From positions 10,736,001-10,800,000 of the forward strand of contig NC_063992.1 of the NCBI RefSeq assembly GCF_932276165.1: a stretch of 64,000 bases of DNA, in the 5' to 3' direction. The stretch comes from Plutella xylostella. Taxonomy: Eukaryota; Arthropoda; Insecta; Lepidoptera; Plutellidae. This document shows, piece after piece, positions 33,501 through 45,500 of this stretch (within the stretch, counting starts at the first letter, position 1; the number at the start of each line of letters is the position of its first letter). Below the pieces are notes generated by a model. It worked only from the letters and a program-made list of their open reading frames with translations. It was not told the origin of the DNA and did not search any database. The position numbers and the translations under genes are program-made.

Positions 33501-36500
33501 TGAAAGAGGCATTAGCCCCACTAGGGGTTATTGTGCCTAAAAATCCCATTTTTTGTAGAAACGTCGTTTACACGTAGAAGATATTTAAAATTCTACAAAA
33601 TTGCATCAAAATATGAAACTAGATAAAATTTCCTAATATGTATCACAAGTCATAGCTTAATAGGGCGTATAGTCTGTTTGTTATGATCAAATGAATATGA
33701 AAGTCAAAGTATTGTGGCGCAATGGCCCCGGTTGACCTTACGTCTAAGTAAGTGTAGGTAACTAATATCACTATATTTAAAAAAAAAAATTAAACAACTG
33801 TTCTTCCCGCGGTTCTTATTTACGGTTGGTATAACTAGTTAAGTATAACATTTTCAGGTTCTTCTTGCAGGTTTCGATACAAATTTTGCAGTAAAGTACA
33901 TAGTTGCGGTTAAAGTCCCGTTGATCGTCATCGTCATATTAAATAAGCACTTTTCAAAAGGCCATACTTGAGGAAAGTTTTCGGTAGGAAACGTCATATT
34001 CATGAAATGGTAAATACCCTGTAAAAAATAAAAAGAGTAAGTATACTAAGCCGAAAAGGGATGACTCAAGAAGTCAAAATAAAATTCCTAATTAATACAG
34101 GGTAATAACAGAGGCTTACGTCCAGCAGTGGACTGCTATAGGCTGATGATGATGATACAACACCCTGTAAGTATTTTATTTTGTCTTCTTGAGTCATCCC
34201 CTTTCGTCTTAGTATACCTACCACTTTTGCAACATCTGTATTATCTGACTAGAGCTAATCCTTTCACCACGGTGACTCTCTAGTAAGCTCTAAGGGCGCC
34301 TTCAAATTAGTCGCTAATTGTCGCGCGGAAGCAGCGCTGCTGCAGCGCTGCAGCCGCGCTGCTGTCAAAATCCATATAAATTTTGTAATTTAAAAGATGC
34401 GCGACTGCAGCGCCGCAGCAGCGCTGCAGTCGCGCGTTAATAATTTATATGGAATTTAGACAGCAGCGCGGCTGCACAACAATTAGCAACTAATTTGAAG
34501 GCGCCCTTATATTCCTCATCGACACGCAGATGAAGACTTTAATAGTAGCTACACATTAGTAATATCATTATCAGGTAGGTACTAAGTATAAATAGCGCTT
34601 ACCGTAGCAATAGGACATTTCAATCCGTACTTTTTGAAGAGTCCGCCGAAGTAAGGGTCGTTCAATAACTTGCAGAAGGGCATGTGGAACTCGACGAAGG
34701 TGCGACGATATTCGTTACTGACATATTGATACACGATTGCGTTAAACTGAAAAAAAACATCAGGAGATCACTTTAGCTTAAGTACCTACCTATGTACCTA
34801 AAACGATTTACCTAACTACTTTTATCTCGTTTATTTTATCTCGTTGTTTCAAGCCTACATACGACGACGACTTAATTTGACCTATAAAATCTCCTTATCA
34901 ATAACAGGGTTCTTTCAGTTCTTTTTTTTATGCAGCCTGTATAGTGTCCCACTGCTGGGCAAAGGCCTCCTTATGAACTGACCACTTTCAGTCCTTCCTG
35001 TCCGTTATTCGATACAATGTTTAATATACAAACAAATTAAAATTCACTAGGTGTACGAGCCGCAACTCGTACATCGCCGCGTCAGCGGATCATTTTACAA
35101 CAAACCAATAATTTTCCATGTATTCATTAGTATACTTTCAGCAATCGCGATGGTTACTCATCCCCATCATTATCATAAGGCATTGGTTATCAATAAATCA
35201 ATTTACAGTTAACAAAACTCTTATCATTTATCTACTGTACGGTCCGTACCGTACATGTTGGTCCTTCGAAAAATCAGGACATCGCGCGTGTTTAGTTCAA
35301 GTTTCGCGTAGAACATTGGATTGCAGTGACTTGGATTGTAACGTGTGAGTGTTCTGGGTATCAGCACTTTGGAATCAGTTCACGGAGCCTGTATCAATAG
35401 CAGGAGCTTCGAACGGAACTACAGCAAGTATCATCGTCGAGTTTTCAAGTAAGATCATTCCATTTACTTGTGAGCTTATCATATCATACCATTACCATGG
35501 AAATGGAGTCTATCATCGCTAATCAAGATCAAATCATAGGTGCTATAAAGCAGCTGCTGTCCAACTTCAAAAAGGATAGCGCTAAGCGTAAGACACCTGA
35601 ATTTATCAAACGTAGATTGGACACTCTAGAATCTTATTGGAAGGAGTTCCAATCAAATCATATCAACCTGTGTAAGTACGAAGATCGCTCAGGGAAATAT
35701 TTCACTGAAAATATTTATCAACAAACTAACGATCTTCATCTATCAGCTAAATCATTTATCATGAATTATCAACCATTACCAATCGAAGGGCAGGGGAAAC
35801 CTGCTGCCTTCACCTTAAAGCCGTCAGCATTATCAAGGTCGCACTCGCCCTCGGGAGGTGCTTCCGCCTCCACCACGTACTCGCAGGGTACTAACAGCAA
35901 GCTGGATGAAATGCTGCGCAGGCAAAGCAGCAATTTCAGAGCCTTTTCACGCACTGTAGCATACATAGATCTCGATATTATCAAGGAGAAGTGGGAATTT
36001 CAAGACGCTCTAAAAACATTAGAATCTCGCTGGTCTATTATCGATCAACTTCATTTAGAAATCGATAGCGACCTAAATGGGGGATATGAAGAATATCAAA
36101 ATAGTTTCAGTAGCAATGAGAACATGTACAACAATTTAAAAAGGTCTATTAATCAGAAAATGTGGTCTATGAAACACAACGATCAAATTACTCCAAAGGT
36201 CGAAATCCCAACTTTTGAGGGAAACTATCATACGTGGACATCGTTTAAGGATTTATTTCTGGAAACTGTTCATAAAAACGCATCATTATCAGCAGCCCAA
36301 AAAATGCAATTTCTTAAGTCCAAGATCAAGGGAGAAGCACAGAAATTAATTCAACATCTATGTATCAGTTCCGACAATTATGAAATCAGTTGGGAGATTC
36401 TCAACAACAGATACAATAACAATAAATTAATTTTCAACTCGCATATGAGCATTCTCATGAACCTTCCGTCTATGCAATTTCAATCAGCAAATCATATCAA

Positions 36501-39500
36501 ACGACTGCATGACACCATAAATGAATGTCTTTTCGCGGTACAAAACCTAGGCGTCGACATCGTCACTTGGGACCCCATGCTTGTCTTTATACTCAGCCAA
36601 AAACTAGACTCCGAATCAAATAATGAATATATCACCTCGCTAAAAAACCCGAAGGAATTACCATCATTATCCGAATTCATAAAATTCCTGGAAACGAAAT
36701 TCATATCATTAGAATCAAGCCGTCGTAAGCAGGACAAGAATCAGCAAGGTACATCATCTTCATCTGAAACTAAAAGGCCTTATCAAGAAAAAACTAACTT
36801 TAATCAATACCGAAATGATCAGAATAGCCCCAGGAAATTCTACAACAATGCAACGCAAAAACCATATCAGTCCGGTAAAGCAACCGGATCAGCAATTAAA
36901 TGTGCCTATTGCAATAACACCGATCATGCCATATTTTATTGCAAGAAATTTCTGGAAATGCCGATTGAATTGAAAAAGAAAACAGTCCGCCAATTGAATT
37001 TATGCAACAATTGTCTTTATTCGCACTTTGGCATGCCGTGTTTTTCCGACAAAAGGTGCAAGGAATGCAACGGTCATCATAATTCGTTGTTACACGAGGC
37101 GCCGAAGGCCGGAAACAACATGGAATCAGGTCGGCCAGCAACAAAATCAGACAATATTAGTCGCAATCATAGCCATGTTTCACAAGATGATATTTCGGAA
37201 AAATTATTATTAACTGCGATTATCAACGTACAGGCGAAGGACGGGAAGAGCCATAAACTACGAGCCCTAATTGACCAGGGATCACAAACATCTATCATAT
37301 CAGAAAATGCGAGTCAGCTGCTGCAACTGCCTCGACAAAGGTGCAAGGGTATCATTTATGGAGTAGGATCCAAAGAAAATACCTGCAAGGGAATAATCAA
37401 TATCAAATGCTCATCATTATCAAGCGACTATGCATTTAATACAGATGCTTATATCATGCCAAAACTAGTAAAACAATTACCAAATCAATCGTTCCCGAAG
37501 CCCTCATGGGAATACCTAAATAATATCAAATTAGCAGACCCAGAGTTCTACGTCAGCCGGCCTATCGATATTTTATTAGGAGCTGATGTGTACTCATCAA
37601 TCATCATGGGAGGAATTATCAAAGAAGACGACCACAGGCCTATCGCACAACAGACTCAGTTAGGCTGGATATTGTGTGGTAACGTAAAGTCGCTTCACTG
37701 CAACGTTGTCCTAAACTTTACGGATGACATTCAAAGATTCTGGACAGTTGAAGACATTCACGAAAGTTCGGAGCTATCAATCGAAGATCAAGAATGTATC
37801 AATTTTTATCAGGAAACTACGAAGAGATTATCAGACGGTCGCTATGAAGTTAGAATTCCCATCAAAGAAGGAGGTCTACAACAATTAGGCGAATCCAGGC
37901 CAAAAGCCATAGCACAGTTTAAACAGTTAGAAAAACGACTTAAGCGACAACATCAGTTAGCAGAAAAATATAAGTTGTTTCTACAGGAGTACGAGCAACT
38001 CGGACACATGAAACGCGCAGCGCGTGACTGTAATGTGAGCTACTACCTACCGCACCATGCCGTAGAGCGCGCCGATTCTACTACTTCGCAAGTCCGTGTT
38101 GTTTTTAATGCAACTTCAGTGACGTCAACCGGTTATAGTCTCAATGACATACAGAAACAAGGTCCAAATTTGCAGCAAAACTTGTTCGAACTTATATTAA
38201 AATGGAGACAGTATAAAATAGCATTCGTAGCGGACATTGAGAAAATGTTTCGACAGATATGGTTAAATGAAGAAGACCAAAAATTACATAAAATCATATG
38301 GCGAGAATCGGATGATCAACCATTGCAAGACTATAATTTAACCACAGTTTCCTATGGTGGAAAATCATCGCCTTTCCTTGCGATGATGACCTTGAAGCAG
38401 TTAGCTCGCGACGAAGGTCATAAGTATCAAAGTTCGGCAAAACATGCACTTGAAAATCATTTTTATATGGACGATTTAGTCAGTGGAAGCCACGATATCA
38501 ATACCGCAAAGCAACTTGTATCGGACTTATTGAAGCTCCTAAGTTCCGGAGGCTTTCATTTGCGAAAATGGACTTCGAACCAACCTGAAATATTGGAAGC
38601 AGTAGATCAACAACAACAAACAAGTCAAGGTGACTTCTCATTTAAACAAGCAGAATCAAGCAAAACATTAGGGTTACGCTGGAATCCAGTAACAGATGAG
38701 TTTCGATTCCAGATTAATCTTGAAGATTTCTCTGATAAAACCACAAAACGAGCACTCTTATCAAACATATCAAAGATATTTGATCCCTTGGGTTGGCTTT
38801 CCCCATTGACCACCAAATTGAAGCTTTTGTTCCAGAAAACCTGGCAGACTGGTATAGAATGGGATGAAGAGATACCAGAATGTATCAAATCAGAGTGGAT
38901 GAAAATTCAGAGCGACCTCCAAACTATCAACGACATACAGTTACCAAGATGGTTATGTATGAAAAAATGCAGCACCATAGAGCTTCATGGTTTCTCAGAC
39001 TCGTCAACGAAGGCCTATGCTGCCGTCATATACTGTAAAATACCTGAAGAATCAGTTTCATCATCAGAGTCCACAATTGTACTGGTAGCAGCCAAAGCAA
39101 GAATAATATCAGAGAACAAAAGTATATCATTGCCGAGACTGGAACTGTGTGCAGCTCATTTGTTATCAAAACTGATGAGTCATGTAGTGACTAGCTTAAC
39201 AGAAGCAAAGGAGATCAAGGTCTTCGGCTGGAGCGATTCCACTGCAGTCCTTGGGTGGATTCAAGGCGAACCAACGAGATGGAAGCCGTTTGTAGCAAAT
39301 CGAGTTCAGCAATTAACAAAAATCATGCCACCCGAAGGCTGGAGATATGTCGAGTCAAGTCAAAACCCTGCTGATTGTGCCAGCCGTGGCATCTCAGCCG
39401 AGCAGTTGAAGAATAATCAGTTATGGTGGCAAGGGCCAGAGTGGTTATCATCTTTTAATCATCAGAACGAAAAGGTAAAACCTTCGTATACCACAAATGA

Positions 39501-42500
39501 AGAGGAAAAGAAATCAAAACAAACATTAGCGTCGGTCAAGACGGACGAACGCGACATCATAAAAGAAATTGTAAACAATCATAGCAATATTACTCGACCA
39601 ACACGAGTCCTAGCGTGGGTGATGCGCTTTTTATCAAAAAACAAAGACAGGCCATGCTACCTAACCGCGTCAGAGCTTCATCAAGCAAGGATGAAAATCA
39701 TTATGAACGAGCAGCGTTCTGAATTTGCAGATGAAATGGAATCAATACAAAAAAGCAATAAAATTGACCCTAAAAGCAAACTTTATCAATTGAACCCATT
39801 CATGAAAGATGGTGTTTTACATGTCGGTGGACGAATCAAAAACGCACATATTGTTGAAAATATGAAGCACCCCATCATCATCCCCCACTCAGGCCACCTG
39901 ACAAACTTACTAATAGATCAAGGACATATGATGACTTTTCACGGAGGCGCCCGCCTTACTTTATCATGGCTGCGTCAACAGTACTGGATAATCGGAGGTA
40001 ACAGAGCTGTGAAACAAAGATTATCAAGGTGTGTTATCTGTAAGAAGAAGAATCCACCTAAACAATATCAAATCATGGGCGATTTGCCAGAAGCACGAAC
40101 AAACGTAACACGACCGTTCTATCACACCGGAATCGATTACACCGGGTTTGTGGATATCAAAATGAATAAAGGACGAGGAGCAAAAACAACAAAAGGATAC
40201 ATTGCTGTTTTTGTTTGCATGGCAACGAAAGCAGTTCACCTGGAGTTGGTCTCGGACCTTTCATCATCAGCAATGCTCGCCAGCCTGCGCAGAATGGCAG
40301 CAAGGAGAGGAGTTCCAGGTCACCTGTATTCTGACTGCGGAACCAACTTTTGTGGAGCCAGCAGGACACTCCAAAAAGAGTATATCAACCTCAAAGAAAC
40401 TCTAGATGAAGAGTTCTTCGCAGCAATATCAGAAATGAACTTAGAATGGCACTTCAACGCACCTGCCTGGCCGAGTGCAGGAGGACTGTGGGAGGCTGCG
40501 GTGAAAAGTCTTAAATATCATCTTGTAAGAGTAATAGGAAACCAAAAACTTACATTTGAAGAATATTCGACTATCCTATGTCAAGTGGAAGCATGCTTGA
40601 ACACAAGGCCTCTGTGTGCTATCAGCGAAGATCCTGACGACATCAACTATCTAACTCCAGCTCACTTTTTATCAAGCGGACCACTTCTAACAATCATCGA
40701 GACGGAGAAAGATGAAAGAACTAGATGGAGACTATCCCAAAAAATATTCCAAGACATATGGAAAAGATGGCAGACTGAGTACTTATGTCAACTATCCAAG
40801 CGCAGTAAATGGCAACAGCCACAAGAAAATATCAATATCAACGATCTGGTGGTCGTACGTGACGACAATCTCCCAGCTGGAAAGTGGGCGATGGGCCGCG
40901 TGCTCGAAGTCCATCCCGGGCAGGACGGCTACGTGAGAGTCGCCACCATTGAAAACACAGAACGGCATCTATAAAAGACCCGTGGTAAAGTTATCAAAAC
41001 TACCTGTAAGCACAGAAAACCAAAGAGAGGAGCCTGTAAGAAAAGAAAGAGAATCAAAAGGATATCCGAGAAAGAAGGGAAGTTATCTTTCTATCCTTAT
41101 GGTTTTACTATTTATGTTTGTATCGGCACAATGCAGTTATCAAATATCAGCATTTAATAATAGTCAAAGAATTTACTTCGACAAAATATCAAACATGCGA
41201 CTCGTAAAGGATGAATGGAAGTTGATTGCGTATTACGATTTAAAACCGTATTGGCAAGGTACAAAACTTCTTCAGCAATATATCAATCATATGGACAACA
41301 TCTGCACAAAGGTCATTGAACATAAACAATGTGACGTAGTAATACTACAATTACGTCACGATTACGAGGAGATCGAGTTTAATAACCAACTCGTACTGAA
41401 TCAGCAAAACAGCGCGCGACCGAGACAGCGGCGCGGGCTTATCAACGGTGTCGGGTCGCTAGCCAGGAGCCTGTTCGGAGTACTAGACGATGAATTCGCC
41501 GAACAATATCAAAGAGACATAACACTTATAAAATCCAATCAGAATCATTTGGCATCATTATGGAAGAATCAGACATCGGTTATAGAGGCTGAATTTAATC
41601 TTTTACAAAGAGTAGAAACCGCCATGGACAAGCAGCATAAGATTTTTAATAAACATATAAATGAGTTTGAGCAGACGATCAGTAACACACAAGCTGAATT
41701 GAAAAATTCTAGATCAATGAACGACTTTGCACTAATGTCAATCTCTGCGAATAGCTTATCAGTGAACTTGAGAAATATTCAAGATACCTTGATGGATACT
41801 ATTACAGACATTCATTACGGAAGGTTCAATATGCATTTACTAACACCAAAACAAGTTCGGGACGAACTAAATATCATATCTGGGCAACTTCAAGATTTAT
41901 CTCTACCTATCAAGAATATACAGACCGATATGTATGAAATATACCACATGTTAAAGGTCAAGGCCAGCATGAAACCTGACTATTTAATTTTTGAAATCAG
42001 AATCCCCCTCGTGACAAGAGACAACTACGAAATATACAAGCTCATTCCCATTCCTTTTGAAAGAGAAGGTAAAATGATGAATGTAGAGCCAATAGCCAGT
42101 CATTTAGCGATAAACCTGCATAAAGATCTATTTATTGAGATATCAGAAATCGATATACAGAACTGCCTTAGAGGCGACACACAAACTTATATCTGTTTAT
42201 TATCAAGACCAGTGAATCAGATGACGTCAGATATCGACCATTATTGTATCAGCAACCCATCAACACAACAGTGCACTACCACAACTTCCGCATGTCGGGA
42301 TACCTGGCATGAGCTTAGCAACGTCAACACATATTTATATTTCTGTTGCGGACAATGCACGGTTCGACTCATGTGTGAGAGTTACGTCACCACTCAACAG
42401 CTGAGCAATGCTGGCATAGCAAAAATCAGCGAGGATTGCATTGTAAAAGGACAATCATTTACTATTTTCGCACATAGACAGATCAGCAATCAGATAACAA

Positions 42501-45500
42501 TATCATCAGATTTGGCAAAAATCGAGATTCCCCAAATAAATAACATAATAAATATATCAATACCAAGCACTGAACTAGTAGAGGATATCATGAACGTTAG
42601 CGATCATAAAAAGATATTGACCAATATAAGGAATAGCATAAAACAGATGAAAGAAGAAGGAGTATTGTCAGAGAATCTATCACAACATGACATTCATCAT
42701 TATGTAGCAATTTATCTGGTGATCGGAGCAGCAGCAGTGGTGAGCGCGGTGTACGCGTGCCGGGGCCTGCGCGCGCGCCGCGCCCTCGCCGCCGCCGCGC
42801 CCGCCGCGCCCGGGCCTGCCCGCCCCGGCAGCGTCGCCGAGGCGGTGGCAGCCGGCCCACTTCAGCAGCATCAGTGTAGTGTACATAGTGGTAAAGCAGA
42901 GCTATCGAGTGTTCAAGTAGATAATCAAAGTGTGCCGTGTTTCAGTGAAAATCCACTAAGTGCGCGGAGTGTCGTGAATAAGGCTACTTCGCCTATATTT
43001 CGTAATCCATTCAAAAATTCGGTTAAAATCAATCGCACTAGAGACTTTACAATTTAGAATTTAAAACAAAAATGGCATCATCTTGTTATTAGTTTACATC
43101 ATCCCCATCATAAATTAGTTATTAATATTAAATACCTATTATCATCAGTATCTATAATTAAATCAATTGTTTTCATCTCTCGCCGGGAGCATGTACGAGC
43201 CGCAACTCGTACATCGCCGCGTCAGCGGATCATTTTACAACAAACCAATAATTTTCCATGTATTCATTAGTATACTTTCAGCAATCGCGATGGTTACTCA
43301 TCCCCATCATTATCATAAGGCATTGGTTATCAATAAATCAATTTACAGTTAACAAAACTCTTATCATTTATCTACTGTACGGTCCGTACCGTACACTAGG
43401 ATAGGAGACAGTATCTCGTCTGCGCAGAACCGATTGCGAGACAAGGGGGACTCCATAAATCGACGAACGAACGAACAAGAATTGATTGCTTTCCCGAAGT
43501 TTCGGATCGCACTACGGCTCTATCTCGCTGTATTCCGTGACACTTCTTGTTCTTTAGTTCTTCGATTTAGTGAGAGAACCTCCAGTCCGTTCTCGTTAAT
43601 TATTTTTTTATCAAGCTCAACCCTCCACGCAACGGTGTCACATATTTTTCTAATCTAACTAACAAATACTTAAAAACTCAAGTAAGTATCAACCAGAAAC
43701 GTTTCGTCAAGTACAACTACATTTTCTCCTTCAATGTTCAGGTAATACGGACTCTTGCGGCCGTACTTTGTAACGGACGAATTCGCCCAAGCCAAGTGCT
43801 GAGTGTTGACATACGTCACTTCAGTCCGATCTGGTATTATTAACAGGGACTGAAACAAATTACAAACAAAATATTTGCATGCAAAAATAAATACATATAC
43901 CTACTTAACTATGAAATGGCCATTCTTTCAAATAGAAAAAAACTTAAGTATTCTTTTTCAAACTCAGTAAGTATTTTGTTATTTGATCAGTTTTTCATTA
44001 CATTTTTCGCCATCATTACGGACCATCACGACCCCACTGCTGGGGCACGGGTCTCCTTCCAGTGAAGGAAGGGTTTAGGCCTAGTCCACCATGCTGGCCT
44101 AGTGCGGGTTGGTGGACCCCAACACAAGCACTTGCCTGTGCTTGAGGCTCTTGAGAGAGTTGTCGGGTAAGTGGGCAACCCGACTGTCAGATGTTTTCAA
44201 ACTGCCCGAAGGCCTCTGACTAGACTTAACGACTGCTGCCCAAGCAGCAACCGGGACCCACGGCTTAACGTGCCGTTAGAGTTTAGCACGGTGGCGTCCA
44301 GAAATAAGAACTACTGGAAGAGACTCATAGACTTAATAATTATTTCCAACGTGATGAAAATATGTTCTCCCCCTCCGAGCCAGTCTGGTTTGTTTAACTT
44401 TGTCTTCTGCACTAAATAATTAAAACTCACATAAGCAATTCCGGCCCATATTATTATTAAAATTGTGAGTCTCGATTTTGTCCACATAATGAAAATATTC
44501 AGCTAAGTAACTATAACACTACCCTAAACTACACTCAGCTTTGTGTTTAACACAACTGCAACTTTGCCTGCCCGTTAGCCTAAAAGGACCCATTTGACAG
44601 TTCACATTTTTCCTGCTTACCGCAACTCCAATTTAAATTTTATCAGTTAATTGATCTATTGTAGGCAATAAAATAATGTGCTCTCATAACGAACAAAGTA
44701 ATAAGTACATACATATTATAAGGAACGGTATTTTTATAAAAATAAACTATAATTACTTACACATGTTTCGCTCATCAATGTGTAGTTAGGTAGGAAATTG
44801 ATGTAATAGGTAACTTTTAATATAACATGATGCGACGACGTCGACACACATGGTTTTTTGTGAGATTCCGATAACTTTGCTGAAAAGGAATCTTCGTAAC
44901 TAATTTTTTTTTTTTATTTATTTATTTATTTGTTAAATACAGCCTAAAATGCTTACTATTAGGTAAACACAATACAATCCTCTTTATTTGCACCAAAAAA
45001 CAGAAACAATACAAAATAAAACTTAAAAATAACAACAGTACAAAAAGGCGCCCTTATTGCTTATATGTATGTAAGTATAAATAAATAAATAAAAAAAAAT
45101 AAAATATTTTTAATTCAGATAATAAAATCCATAGAGTGACATTGAAATTAAAATTACAGTTAAATTATAAAAACACTCATTAAAATACATGCACCAGATC
45201 AAAAATATAATAAAATACAATAAATTTACAACACAATCCACATAGAATGATTAAATTAATTAAATTATATTAAATTATTATTGTCAATTAAATTGAATTA
45301 AATGTCCAAAATCAAAATTACTAAATTACTCTTCTTATTAAAGTTTTCCATAGTGGGGAGGCCATATCCACTACTGTATTCAGAATGCTGTTGGGGCTGT
45401 TCCGCACTCTGTTTATCAGGGATGTGGTTTTTTTGCGCATAACAGCATGGAAGCCGTCGGTGTAGTTAAGTGCAAACATCCCTGATGCGCTACAGTAGCG

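Larger units (their letters stand above)
35052..43395 (+). mobile_element. Bel-Pao provirus with env frame (8,344 bp)
   Basis: Two 204-bp LTRs (TGTACGAGCC...CCGTACA) that I find identical base by base, flanked by the 5-bp target duplication CTAGG (35047-35051 and 43396-43400). Between them lie one gag-pol frame and an env-like frame. Domain order protease, RT, RNase H, integrase and the 5-bp duplication are those of Bel-Pao elements. Identical LTRs and open frames mean a recent insertion. Bases 35256-35275 after the 5' LTR (with TGGTCCTTCGA) would hold the primer-binding site; the stretch before the 3' LTR is not a clean polypurine tract. The host is an insect; this is an endogenous element in intron DNA of two genes. 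Confidence 0.95.

Noticed and set aside
35470..35496. Nine extra residues at the start of gag-pol
   Set aside because: They begin with GTG; ATG 35497 has a good context (ACCATGG).
40949..41098. Env start at 40949
   Set aside because: The codon is TTG; the first ATG is at 41099.
42597..42886. Antisense frames over the env tail
   Set aside because: Shadow frames caused by the GC-rich block, with Arg/Gly-rich low-complexity translation.
43434..43658. 74-codon frame after the 3' LTR
   Set aside because: No recognisable domain; lies in intron DNA of two genes and lacks splice-site support.
34603..44505. G-protein-coupled receptor on the minus strand
   Set aside because: The hydrophobic exon 1 and the NAIVYQYVSNEYRRTF string first looked like TM4 and TM7/helix 8, but no other membrane segments exist, and exon 4 plus the cysteine pattern fit DUF1091 much better.
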